Positions 7,146 through 15,032 of a DNA stretch of 26,323 nt are shown here, in pieces. The notes below the pieces were generated by a model that was not told the origin of the DNA, searched no databases, and was given only the letters and a program-made list of their open reading frames with translations. The stretch lies in NCBI GenBank assembly GCA_027056825.1, contig JALUJS010000337.1, positions 1 through 26,323 of the forward strand, in the 5' to 3' direction. The DNA is from Candidatus Krumholzibacteriia bacterium. GTDB taxonomy: Bacteria > Krumholzibacteriota > Krumholzibacteriia > LZORAL124-64-63. Every line of letters begins with the position of its first letter. The stretch's first letter is position 1. A program made the position numbers and the translations under genes.

Positions 7146-8141
7146 ATGTTGTCACGAAATATGTTGTGGATGGGGAAAAATCCCCAGCCGGGATCGGGGT
7201 TCGGTTTGACCTACGCCCATGCTCAATATGCGCAATCGCTGCAAGGTTTTGGAACACCCCGGCATCTTCCTGCCAGCGGCGGCTGGGTGCTGGAACGCGA
7301 GATTCCCGGGTCGGGAGGCCTGCGCGACGCCATGGGCTGTTATCCCCTGTTTTCCTGCCCGGACTGGGCGGGCCTGCCGGAAGACCTGGAAGCCCTGCGC
7401 GCCGACGGGATCGTCAGTCTGGTCCTGGTGGCCGATCCGTTGACCAGTCCCCCGGCCGACCTGCTGGCCTGGACCTTCGACGGGGTGTGCCGCCCCTTCA
7501 AGACCCACTACCTGGCGGATCTGACGCCGGATACGGATGTGCCCGGCAGCGCCCATCACCGCCGCTACGCGCGCCGGTACCTGCGGACCGGGACCGTGGA
7601 CATCGCCGCGGACCCCCGCTCGCATCTCGAGGACTGGAACCGGCTCTACGGGAAACTCACGGCGCGTCACGGCATCGAGGGCGTCGCGCGGTTTTCGCCG
7701 CGCGCCTTCGCTCACCAGCTCGTGCTGCCCGGTACGGTGGCGGTGCTGGCGCGGGACGCCACCGGCGCGGTGGAGGGAATGCAGATCTGGTACGCCGACG
7801 GAAACCGGGCCTGGTATCACCTGGGCGCCCAGACCCCGGCCGCTTACGACCGGGCGGCCGGGTTCGCCATGACCCGGAAGGCCCTGGAACACCTCTCCGG
7901 GCTGGGTGTCCGCACCGCGGACCTGGGGTCGGGCGCGGGCCTGGCCGACGATCCTGACGACGGTCTGAGTCGCTTCAAGGCGGGCTGGGCCACGCGCACC
8001 ACGCAGGCCTGGCTGTGCGGGGCCATCCTGGATCAGGGCGCCTACACGGGGCTCTCACCGGCCGCTTCCGCCTATTTTCCCGCCTATCGGGATCCCGCCG
8101 TGCGGTCCAACACCGGGGAGGGCCATGTCCACGCCCGTTGA
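7146..8141 (+). CDS. GNAT/FemAB-like acyltransferase
   Basis: The 331-aa protein resembles FemAB/BioF2-like GNAT acyltransferases found in glycan gene clusters. Recognisable stretches are CYPLFSCPDW, a central PFKTHYLADLT, the core WYADGNRAWYHLGA, and a C-terminal DLGSGAGL...DGLSRFKAGW. No signal peptide or membrane segment is seen, so it should be cytoplasmic. Its likely role is to acylate an amino group, plausibly on the amino sugar made by the aminotransferase that follows, whose start it overlaps by 17 nt. The start is uncertain: ATGs at 7146, 7161 and 7170 are in frame and none has a good ribosome-binding site. The substrate and acyl donor cannot be told from sequence. Confidence 0.65.
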   Translation: MLSRNMLWMGKNPQPGSGFGLTYAHAQYAQSLQGFGTPRHLPASGGWVLEREIPGSGGLRDAMGCYPLFSCPDWAGLPEDLEALRADGIVSLVLVADPLTSPPADLLAWTFDGVCRPFKTHYLADLTPDTDVPGSAHHRRYARRYLRTGTVDIAADPRSHLEDWNRLYGKLTARHGIEGVARFSPRAFAHQLVLPGTVAVLARDATGAVEGMQIWYADGNRAWYHLGAQTPAAYDRAAGFAMTRKALEHLSGLGVRTADLGSGAGLADDPDDGLSRFKAGWATRTTQAWLCGAILDQGAYTGLSPAASAYFPAYRDPAVRSNTGEGHVHAR

Positions 8142-9360
8142 CACCACCGCACACCTGGCCGTGTTGGGGGCCGTCCCCCGCTTTGCGCGCCCCCTGCACG
8201 TGGGCGCCCCCAACATCGGGGATCGCGAGCGGCTGTTGCAGCGCATCGGGACCATCCTGGACACCCGGCGCCTGTCCAACTTCGGTCCCATGGTGCGTCA
8301 GTTCGAGGAGACGGTGGCCCGTTACGCCGGCGTGAACCATTGCGTGGCCATGTGCAACGGCACCGTAGCGCTGGAGATCGGCGCGCGGGCCCTGGAGCTG
8401 TCCGGCGAGGTCATCGTGCCGGCCTTCACCTTCGTGGCCACGGCCCACGCCCTGGCCTGGCAAGGCATCCGGCCGGTGTTCTGCGACATCGATCCACGCA
8501 CTCATCTCATCGATCCGGACCGTGTGGAGGCCCTGATCACCCCGCGCACCACCGGCATCCTGGCGGTGCACCTGTGGGGGCGTGTGGCTCCGGTGGAGCG
8601 CCTGCGGGCCATCGCCGACCGGCACGGGCTGAAGCTCATGTTCGACGCGGCCCACGCCTTCGGATGCTCCCACAAGGAGCGGCCGGTGGGCGGATTCGGC
8701 GACCTGGAAGTTTTCAGCTTCCACGCCACGAAGTTCATGAACAGCGCCGAAGGTGGCGCCATCGTGACGAACGACCCCGAGCTGGCGCGCCGGGCGCGCC
8801 TGATGTCCAACTTCGGGTTCACGGGACTGGATCGGGTGGAGGCCCTTGGCGTCAACGGCAAGATGAGCGAGCTGGCCGCGGCCGTGGGCCTGAACTCCTT
8901 CGAGAGCATGGACGCCTGGTTGGAGGTCAACCGCCGCAACATGGACGCCTGGCGGCGGGTGCTGGCGCCCCTGCCTGGCATCGACCTGATCCCCTGGAAC
9001 GATGGCGACATGCACAACCACCAGTACGTGGTGTGCGAGGTGGACGCGAGCCGGGCCGGCCTGGGGCGCGACGAGCTGGTGGCGGCCCTGCGCGCGGAGA
9101 ACGTGCTGGCCCGCCGGTATTTCTATCCGGGCTGCCACCGCATGGAGCCCTATCGGTCCCATCCTCCCCAGGGAGGCTGGCGCCTGCCGGTGACCGAGAG
9201 CGTGGCCGCGCGGGTGATGGTCCTGCCCACCGGTACGGCGGTTACGGAGCGGGACATCGCCGAGGTCGGCGCCCTGCTGGAGGACATCCTGGACCATGCG
9301 GACACCGTCCGCGCGGCCCTGGCCGGACGCGACCCCGGTCAGGCCCTGGAGGCGCAATGA
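8125..9360 (+). CDS. DegT/DnrJ/EryC1/StrS family PLP aminotransferase
   Basis: This is a 411-aa PLP-dependent enzyme of the sugar aminotransferase family, which converts nucleotide-linked keto sugars to amino sugars. Visible landmarks are NGTVALEIGARAL (cofactor phosphate region), VPAFTFVATAHAL, FDAAHAFGC (Asp174, pyridine nitrogen contact) and SFHATKFMNSAEGGAIVT with Lys203 as the Schiff-base lysine. All residues needed for activity look present. The ATG at 8125 has a strong GGGGAGG site 3 nt upstream and lies inside the end of the acyltransferase gene. The stop overlaps the glycosyltransferase start. Some family members act as dehydratases or on non-sugar substrates, but a glycosyltransferase neighbour favours amino-sugar synthesis. 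Confidence 0.88.
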   Translation: MSTPVDTTAHLAVLGAVPRFARPLHVGAPNIGDRERLLQRIGTILDTRRLSNFGPMVRQFEETVARYAGVNHCVAMCNGTVALEIGARALELSGEVIVPAFTFVATAHALAWQGIRPVFCDIDPRTHLIDPDRVEALITPRTTGILAVHLWGRVAPVERLRAIADRHGLKLMFDAAHAFGCSHKERPVGGFGDLEVFSFHATKFMNSAEGGAIVTNDPELARRARLMSNFGFTGLDRVEALGVNGKMSELAAAVGLNSFESMDAWLEVNRRNMDAWRRVLAPLPGIDLIPWNDGDMHNHQYVVCEVDASRAGLGRDELVAALRAENVLARRYFYPGCHRMEPYRSHPPQGGWRLPVTESVAARVMVLPTGTAVTERDIAEVGALLEDILDHADTVRAALAGRDPGQALEAQ

Positions 9361-10895
9361 TGAAGAACAGGAATCCCGGACGCCCCGACCTGACCATGAC
9401 CGTTACCGGCGGTCCCGCCGCGCCCCAGGTGCAGATGCGCACCCGGATCGGCGTGACCTGGACCATGGGTACGCACAGCGCCCTGGAAGTGCCGCCGGGA
9501 TTGTTGCGCCGCATCGACCTGGAGTGCGCCTTCATGGACCAGCTCTCGCGCGCGGACCGGCACCGGTTGCTGCGCCGGGCGCGCCGCCTGTTGCGCCCCG
9601 GAGGCGAGATGCGGGTGCCGGTGGGCGGCCGCGCGGACCGCTATCCGCGCGCCGAACTGGAATACGAGGCCTGGGTGTGCGGCTTCGCCCTGGGCTACCG
9701 CACGGCCGCCGGATGCGCGCGCCTGGTCAAACCGACGCGCAAGGTGGAGGTCGAGCCGGCGGTCAGCATCCTGATCCCCGCCTTCAAGCCCCGGTATTTC
9801 ACGGAGACCCTGGACAGCGCCCTGGCCCAGACCTGGCCCCGGGGAGAGATCATCGTGGCGGACGACAGCCCGGGCCAGGAGATCGCCGACATGGTCGAGT
9901 CCGCCCGCGGCCGGGTTCGCGAAGGTTGGGTCCTGCGCTACCACCGCAACCCGGGCAACATCGGGGAGTGGAAAAACAACTTCCAGTTGCTGGACATGGC
10001 GGCCGGCCCGCTGGTCAAGTTCCTCAACGATGACGACCTGCTGGCTGAGACCTGCGTCGAACGCATGGCGCGGGTGCTGGCCCGCAATCCGGAAGTGACC
10101 CTTGTGACCAGCAGGCGGCGTCTTATCGACGGGAACGGAGCCGAGCTGCCGGGGCGCAAGTACACCGAGCCCCTGCTGGAGACCGACGGGACCATGGACG
10201 GCCGCGTGTGGGCCAACCTGGCGCTGAGCAGGCGGATCAACCGCATCGGCGAGCCCACCACCGTGATGTTCCGCAAGGCCGACATCATCGACAACCGCCC
10301 CAACTTCATGAGCTACGCCGGGCGCCCCGCGCACCGCAACGGGGATATCTCGGCCTGGATCGCCCTGCTGTCCCGGGGCGACGGGGCCTGGCTCCACGAG
10401 ACCCTCAGCAGCTTCCGCATCCACGGAGACCAGGTCTCCCACAACGAGGAATTCCGCCGCACGGCGAAGCAGGCCTGGACGGACCTGCAGGCCGACGGGG
10501 AACAGACTGGTCTGATGGCCGGGATCATCGAGGAAGTGGAGCCCCGTCCCCTGGCGGACGGGACGCCGGTCGAGCAACTGGTGAGGACCGCGGTGAATGC
10601 CTGGGAGACCGGGGACCACCCGAAGGTGCGTGCCGCCCTTGAGCAGGCCGCGGCGGAGGATCCCCTGGATGTGGTAGTAAGGGGCAACCTCGCGCGCCTG
10701 GAATGGATGCGGGGCCGCAAGGATTCCGCCGTTCTGGGGGCCGCCCTGGCCCTGGGCGCGGAAAAGCCCGACCCGGATCTTGCGGCGGATCTGAAGGCCA
10801 TGCTCATCGATCTGGGCATGGCGCCGGAGGCCGCGGCGGCCATCGAAAACAACCTTTGCGGGCAGGCCGGCGCCGCGCGTTTATGGGCTCCTTGA
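9360..10895 (+). CDS. Composite protein: methyltransferase-like remnant, GT2 glycosyltransferase, TPR-like tail
   Basis: The 511-aa product has three parts. Residues about 30-125 recall the C-terminal half of a class I methyltransferase (CAFMDQLSRADRHRLLRRARRLLRPGG) but lack a SAM-binding glycine motif. Residues about 134-400 form a family 2 glycosyltransferase with VSILIPAFKPRYF, VADDSPG and the metal-binding NDDD (223-226). Residues about 405-511 form an alanine-rich helical tail resembling TPR repeats. The protein is probably cytoplasmic and transfers a sugar, perhaps the acylated amino sugar produced by the two upstream genes. ATGs at 9357 and 9360 are adjacent; GGAGG at 9348-9352 fits either. 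Frame extension upstream of 9357 only shadows the aminotransferase gene. Confidence 0.8.
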   Translation: MKNRNPGRPDLTMTVTGGPAAPQVQMRTRIGVTWTMGTHSALEVPPGLLRRIDLECAFMDQLSRADRHRLLRRARRLLRPGGEMRVPVGGRADRYPRAELEYEAWVCGFALGYRTAAGCARLVKPTRKVEVEPAVSILIPAFKPRYFTETLDSALAQTWPRGEIIVADDSPGQEIADMVESARGRVREGWVLRYHRNPGNIGEWKNNFQLLDMAAGPLVKFLNDDDLLAETCVERMARVLARNPEVTLVTSRRRLIDGNGAELPGRKYTEPLLETDGTMDGRVWANLALSRRINRIGEPTTVMFRKADIIDNRPNFMSYAGRPAHRNGDISAWIALLSRGDGAWLHETLSSFRIHGDQVSHNEEFRRTAKQAWTDLQADGEQTGLMAGIIEEVEPRPLADGTPVEQLVRTAVNAWETGDHPKVRAALEQAAAEDPLDVVVRGNLARLEWMRGRKDSAVLGAALALGAEKPDPDLAADLKAMLIDLGMAPEAAAAIENNLCGQAGAARLWAP

Positions 10896-11048
10896 CCCGT
10901 ATTTTGATTCGACTTGCGGGATCGTGCTGCGATTCGATATTCCGGGAAATTGCCTTGTGGTCTCAACTGAAAATCTATTAGTATCTTACGGGGTTTTAGC
11001 TCCTGGTGATGATCCATGGTGACGGGAAACAGCGTGGGGAGGATCATT

Positions 11049-11678
11049 ATGCGAATGATGCCCAGGAAAACGAGCTTCATGATCTTGGCGGCCCTGATGT
11101 TTTGCGCGGGGTCCCTGCGGGCTGCCGTGGTATTCGAACAACTGCCCAACTCCAATGATCGTACGTCGGACCTCAAAATCACGCCCCTGGGCTGGGCCCA
11201 GATCCTGGCCGGCTCCTTCATTCTTACAGAAAATACCGAGGTGGACACCGTTCAATGGTGGTCGCAAGAGCCGGTGGACTATCATCAGGCCTTCAGCATC
11301 CGGTTCCTTGCCGACGACGGCGGGCGCCCGGGCGAAGTCATCGGCAGCTTTGGCACCGTCATCACGCCCCAGGAACTCGATGGCGCCTACACGCGCTACA
11401 CGGTGTTGTTTGCGCCGGGGCAGGTGCCGGTTTTCGCCGCGGGCCTTACCTACTGGATCAGCATCGCCGGCAACGATCCCTACGAGGGTGATCCGGACTG
11501 GAGCAAGATCTTCTACTGGGCCATGAACGACGAACGGGACGGTTACGCTTCCCAGTCCGGTGTGGATCAACCCTGGACCTTGGTCCACGATATGCAGCCG
11601 GCTTTCCGCCTGATGGGGACCGTCGGTGTGGCCAACGAACCGAGCAGCTTCGGCAGCATCAAGGCGCTGTTCCGGTAG
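11049..11678 (+). CDS. Secreted protein of unknown function with short conserved-looking C-terminal tail
   Basis: The 209-aa protein starts with a clear Sec signal peptide (basic MRMMPRK, hydrophobic core, cleavage after GSLRA near residue 25). The mature part is rich in aromatic and acidic residues and beta-strand-like (EVDTVQWWS, YTVLFAPGQ, YWISIAGNDP), consistent with a beta-sandwich extracellular domain. I do not recognise a named family. It ends in NEPSSFGSIKALFR, a hydrophobic-basic tail that looks like an appended motif. I chose ATG 11049 because GGGAGG lies 6 nt upstream; an in-frame ATG at 11016 would add residues before the signal peptide and lacks a ribosome-binding site. It stands alone, with gaps of over 100 bp on both sides. 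Confidence 0.75.
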   Translation: MRMMPRKTSFMILAALMFCAGSLRAAVVFEQLPNSNDRTSDLKITPLGWAQILAGSFILTENTEVDTVQWWSQEPVDYHQAFSIRFLADDGGRPGEVIGSFGTVITPQELDGAYTRYTVLFAPGQVPVFAAGLTYWISIAGNDPYEGDPDWSKIFYWAMNDERDGYASQSGVDQPWTLVHDMQPAFRLMGTVGVANEPSSFGSIKALFR

Positions 11679-11738
11679 TCGCGTAGCGATTCAATAATTC
11701 GGGCTGATAAATCTCCTTGCGGTTGAACCATGGTGTAG

Positions 11739-11754
11739 ATCCTATAATTAGGAT
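11739..11754 (+). promoter_or_regulatory. Perfect TATAAT -10 inside a 16-bp dyad upstream of the metal-protein gene
   Basis: The inverted repeat ATCCTA-TAAT-TAGGAT contains TATAAT at 11743-11748, 42 nt before the GTG at 11791. TTGCGG at 11717-11722 lies 20 bp upstream, and a palindrome ACCATGGT (11727-11734) sits in that spacer. A spacer of 19-20 bp with a dyad is the arrangement of MerR-type metal-responsive promoters, but the -35 match is poor, so this reading is tentative. The dyad over the -10 could alternatively be a repressor site. Confidence 0.45.
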
Positions 11755-11790
11755 ATGTCATCATGTTCAGCTCCATGAAGGGAGATTTCC

Positions 11791-12336
11791 GTGCCTTCCC
11801 TGTACACTTCCACCCGGCCCCTGGAATTCCTGGTTCCGATTCTTGTCGCGCTGGTGCTGGCCGCATCCGTCCCGACCGTAGCCCAGGTCGAGGCGGTCAC
11901 GGTGCGTATCGACGGGATGGCGTGCGTGTTCTGCGCCAACACGCTCGAAAAGAACCTGGCCGGTCTCAAGGGGTTCGGGGATTTGAGCATCGACATCAAC
12001 AAGGGATCGGCGACGCTCGTGCCCGGCAGGGGCGGGGCCGTGGATGTGGACGGGCTTCGCAGCGCGGTCCGCAAGGCGGGTTTCACCCCGCGGGAAGTGA
12101 CCGTGCGCGCCACCGGACGCATCGATGGGAGCGGCGCCCATACCTTGCTCGTCTCCGGCGACGGCGCCACCCTGTTCCGCCTGATGCAGGGAGAAACACT
12201 CTCGGCCGCCGTGGTGGAACCAGGTGGGATCTATGGGGTCCGGGGCGTGATCGTTCCGCCCCAAAATGAAGACGCGGCCGGCGGGCCGCCGTGGTTGGAA
12301 GTTACCGGGATCGCTCCCTCAGGGGTGGAGGACTGA
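11791..12336 (+). CDS. Periplasmic heavy-metal-associated (HMA, MerP-like) domain protein
   Basis: The 181-aa product has an N-terminal hydrophobic segment (about residues 11-31, ending ASVPTVAQ) that acts as a signal peptide or anchor. An HMA domain of about 70 residues follows, with the metal-binding loop GMACVFCAN (Cys45 and Cys48). The remaining 75 residues form a beta-rich domain I cannot name. HMA domains bind soft metals such as Cu(I), Hg(II) or Zn(II) through the two cysteines, so this protein probably captures or hands over metal in the periplasm. The GTG start at 11791 has AAGGGAG 6 nt upstream. The barrel gene follows after 2 nt and is surely co-transcribed. A promoter with a TATAAT box lies just upstream. 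Confidence 0.82.
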   Translation: MPSLYTSTRPLEFLVPILVALVLAASVPTVAQVEAVTVRIDGMACVFCANTLEKNLAGLKGFGDLSIDINKGSATLVPGRGGAVDVDGLRSAVRKAGFTPREVTVRATGRIDGSGAHTLLVSGDGATLFRLMQGETLSAAVVEPGGIYGVRGVIVPPQNEDAAGGPPWLEVTGIAPSGVED

Positions 12337-12338
12337 CT

Positions 12339-13277
12339 ATGCCCAACCACGCGCGCTACCTGCTCACGGCGCCGGCCCATGTCCGTGCGGTGCTGGCTAC
12401 GGTGATGTCCGCGATCGCCCTGGCTTGTGTGTTCCCGGCGGCGGTCTTGGCCCAGGGCCCCCCCATCCAGACCGATACGCCCATCATGCTCGGGTTGTCC
12501 GGACGCGGAGCCCGCACATTCCTGAAGGTCATCCGCAAGGGAACCATGCTGCGGGATGGTAATGAGGTGGCCGATCCTCTCGACAGGTCGATGACAGCGT
12601 ACGTCACCCCGCTGGCCGCACCCTACAACATCACCACGACCTTCCAGGTGGGCGCCGTGGTTCCTTTCGTGGTCAAGACCATGGACATGGGGACCACCAG
12701 CGTCACCAGTTCCGGGCTGGGTGATGCTGCGCTGTTCGCGAAGAAGCTGCTCGTACAGGTGGACGGTAAGGCGAGGACTTTCCGTGTGGCGGCCAAGGCG
12801 ACCGCCAAGTTGCCGACCGGCGACCATGGCGCGGCGATTCCCCTCGGCACGGGCTCCTTCGACTACGGCGGAAGCATCGTCGCCGGCTGGCTCTCCGGCA
12901 GATGGGGTGTGTACCTGGAGACACTCTACCTTCACCGCACCACCAGCGGGGCGGTGGACTACGGTGACCGCTACGGCTACAACGCCGCCATTGGTTTCCG
13001 GCTTCTGCCGTCGGTCTACGAGTTCTATCCCTCGCCCCAGCTCAACCTCTTTTTCGAACTCAACGGCAGTGCGGTGGGCCGCGCCATGGTCGCCGGCGTC
13101 GAGAATCCCGACACCGGCGGTTCGGCTCTCTTCATTGCGCCGGGTCTCCAATATGTCGGGGGCCGCAGATGGCTTGTCGAAGTCTCGGTGCAGCTTCCGG
13201 TCCGCGACGACCCCAACGGCACCCAGCTGGCGACGGACTGGACCGCGAGTCTCGGCGCCAGGATCCTTCTGAACTGA
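12339..13277 (+). CDS. Secreted outer-membrane beta-barrel protein (Phenol_MetA_deg/transporter-like)
   Basis: The 312-aa protein has a signal peptide with a rather long n-region (cleavage after AAVLA near residue 33). Alternating beta-strands with aromatic girdles follow (FQVGAVVPFVV, FRVAAKATAKLPTG, WGVYLETLYLHR, LNLFFELNG, WLVEVSVQLPV), ending in a short strand LGARILLN. This pattern, including the KLPTGD turn, is typical of the putative outer-membrane transporters grouped with the phenol-degradation MetA family. The start at 12339 follows the HMA gene by 2 nt, with GGAG 8 nt upstream. Pairing with a periplasmic metal-binding protein suggests a role in metal export or uptake, but the substrate is not shown by the sequence. 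Confidence 0.7.
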   Translation: MPNHARYLLTAPAHVRAVLATVMSAIALACVFPAAVLAQGPPIQTDTPIMLGLSGRGARTFLKVIRKGTMLRDGNEVADPLDRSMTAYVTPLAAPYNITTTFQVGAVVPFVVKTMDMGTTSVTSSGLGDAALFAKKLLVQVDGKARTFRVAAKATAKLPTGDHGAAIPLGTGSFDYGGSIVAGWLSGRWGVYLETLYLHRTTSGAVDYGDRYGYNAAIGFRLLPSVYEFYPSPQLNLFFELNGSAVGRAMVAGVENPDTGGSALFIAPGLQYVGGRRWLVEVSVQLPVRDDPNGTQLATDWTASLGARILLN

Positions 13278-13362
13278 CCCGGCCCGGCGTACTTGGCGGC
13301 GTCCATAAGGTTGCCTACTATTGCGGGGTGAAGAACCCCCACCTGTAACCGAGGACGATCCC

Positions 13363-13968
13363 ATGCAGTACCCCGCCTTCTACGACGCCGTCGCACCGGT
13401 CACCCTGCACGACCCCCTGGCCGCCTTCCTGGGCGCAACAACCGACGGGTTGATCGAGGTCCGCTATCTCGACGCCGTGCGCCTGGCCGGTCATTCCTGT
13501 CCCACCGTGGCCGGCGCCTGGCTCATGGTCCGGCGCGCCCTGACCGAGCTGTACGGCGGGGAAACCCCGGAGCGTGGAAGCATCCGCGTCCAGATGCGGG
13601 AAGCGCAGGGCGACGGGGTCTGCGGGGTCATTGCGGCAGTGTTCACCCTGGTCACCGGCGCCGCCGGCGCGGGCGGCTTCGAGGGGTTGGCCGGGAATTT
13701 CGGCCGCCGGGGCCTGCTGACGTTCGGCCATGGGAAAGAGGCGGTCGACGGCGTGGCGCGCTTCGTGCGAATAGACACCGGCAAGGCCGTGACGGTGGAC
13801 TTCGACCATGCTTCAGTGCCTGCGGATCCGGACATGATGCCTTTGCTGCAGAAGTCGCTTGGCGGCCGGGCGACGCCCGACGAGCAGGCACGTTTCCGCC
13901 GGCTGTGGACCGGCCGTATCGAGGCCATTCTGCTGGAGTACGGTGACGAACTGGTCTCGGTCCGGTAG
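13363..13968 (+). CDS. FmdE-family protein
   Basis: The 201-aa protein resembles the FmdE family, named after a subunit encoded with formylmethanofuran dehydrogenase but widespread in organisms lacking that enzyme. The conserved metal-site motif is seen as AGHSCPTVAGAW (His44, Cys46), followed by the QGDGVCGVIAAV region. There is no signal peptide or membrane segment. The C-terminal zinc-ribbon found in some FmdE proteins is absent. The ATG at 13363 has GAGG 8 nt upstream; an in-frame TTG at 13321 is less likely. It converges on hypE with only 5 bp between the stops. Its biochemical role is unknown; a link to metal-cofactor or one-carbon chemistry is inference from family and neighbours. Confidence 0.7.
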   Translation: MQYPAFYDAVAPVTLHDPLAAFLGATTDGLIEVRYLDAVRLAGHSCPTVAGAWLMVRRALTELYGGETPERGSIRVQMREAQGDGVCGVIAAVFTLVTGAAGAGGFEGLAGNFGRRGLLTFGHGKEAVDGVARFVRIDTGKAVTVDFDHASVPADPDMMPLLQKSLGGRATPDEQARFRRLWTGRIEAILLEYGDELVSVR

Positions 13969-13973
13969 CTTCC

Positions 13974-15032
13974 TCAGCAGATCCTGGGCAACTGCTCGCC
14001 CACGGGCATGTCCACGATACGTTCGGCGCCCAGGGTGGTGCGCATGGCCACCACGCCGGGATGTTCGGCGCGCACACGGCCGATGATCCGGGCTTCGGCG
14101 CCCTCCGGCCGCGAGCGCATGGCGGCCAGGGCCTTCTCAGCGTCCTGCTGCGCGACCACGGCCACCAGCTTGCCCTCGTTGGCCACGTACAGCGGATCGA
14201 TGCCCAGGATCTCGCACGCCCCGCGCACCTGGTCGTGCACCGCGACGGCCTCTTCCTCCAGCTCGATGCCCACCTGGCTGGCCGCGGCGAACTCGTTCAG
14301 GGTGGTGGCTACGCCGCCGCGGGTGGGATCGCGCAGGGCGCGCACCTGGGCGCCGCTGTCCAGCAGGGCGCGCACCAGCCCGTTCAAGGCGGCGGTATCG
14401 CTCTGGATGTCGGCGGTGAAGCTCAATCCCTCGCGCCGGCTCATGATGGCCATGCCGTGGTCGGCGATGGTCCCGCTGACCAGAACCGCGTCTCCCGGTC
14501 GCAGGGAAGCCGCAGACAGGCTGACGCCCGCGGGGATCACGCCCAGGCCCGAGGTGTTGATGAAGATCTTGTCGCACCCGCCGCGGCCGACGACCTTGGT
14601 GTCCCCGGTGACCATGCGCACGCCGGCTGTGCGCGCGGCCTGCTCCATGGAGCAGAGGATGCGGTGGAAGTCCGCCAGCGGCAGCCCTTCTTCCAGCACG
14701 AATCCCACACTCAGGGCGATGGGCTCGGCGCCGCTCATGGCCACGTCGTTCACCGTGCCGTTGACCGCCAGGTCACCGATGTCCCCGCCGGGAAAGAAGA
14801 TGGGGTCGACCACGAAGGTGTCGGTGCTGAAGGCTACGCGGCCCGGCGGCAGCTCCAGGACGGCCTGGTCTTCCAGCTTGTCCAGCTCGGTGCTGGAGAA
14901 GCGGGGCAGGACCAGCTTTTCGATCAGCTCGGCGGACAAGCGCCCGCCCGCGCCGTGGGCGAGCTGGATGGTGTCGTGATCCAGCAGCGGCAGGGGGCAG
15001 CTCATGTTGTCGAAGTCGGGGCGCTCGTTCAC
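13974..15032 (-). CDS. hypE: Hydrogenase maturation protein HypE
   Basis: HypE dehydrates the carbamoyl group that HypF places on its C-terminal cysteine, giving the thiocyanate that donates CN ligands to the iron. The C-terminus is the canonical PRIC. The PurM-like ATP-binding signatures HGAGGRL, FSTDTFVVDPIFFPGGDIG, NGTVNDVAMSGA and DPTRGGVATTLNE are intact. At 352 aa it has normal length. The GTG start overlaps the hypD stop (GTGA), with AAGGGA 5 nt upstream. Frame extension further upstream shadows hypD. It is the last gene of hypCDE and converges on the FmdE gene. Confidence 0.96.
   Translation of the reverse strand: MNERPDFDNMSCPLPLLDHDTIQLAHGAGGRLSAELIEKLVLPRFSSTELDKLEDQAVLELPPGRVAFSTDTFVVDPIFFPGGDIGDLAVNGTVNDVAMSGAEPIALSVGFVLEEGLPLADFHRILCSMEQAARTAGVRMVTGDTKVVGRGGCDKIFINTSGLGVIPAGVSLSAASLRPGDAVLVSGTIADHGMAIMSRREGLSFTADIQSDTAALNGLVRALLDSGAQVRALRDPTRGGVATTLNEFAAASQVGIELEEEAVAVHDQVRGACEILGIDPLYVANEGKLVAVVAQQDAEKALAAMRSRPEGAEARIIGRVRAEHPGVVAMRTTLGAERIVDMPVGEQLPRIC

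Noticed and set aside
8340..9356. Upstream extension of the glycosyltransferase frame through the aminotransferase gene
   Set aside because: This part is an out-of-frame translation of the well-supported DegT gene. The ribosome-binding site and ATG pair at 9357-9362 mark the real start.
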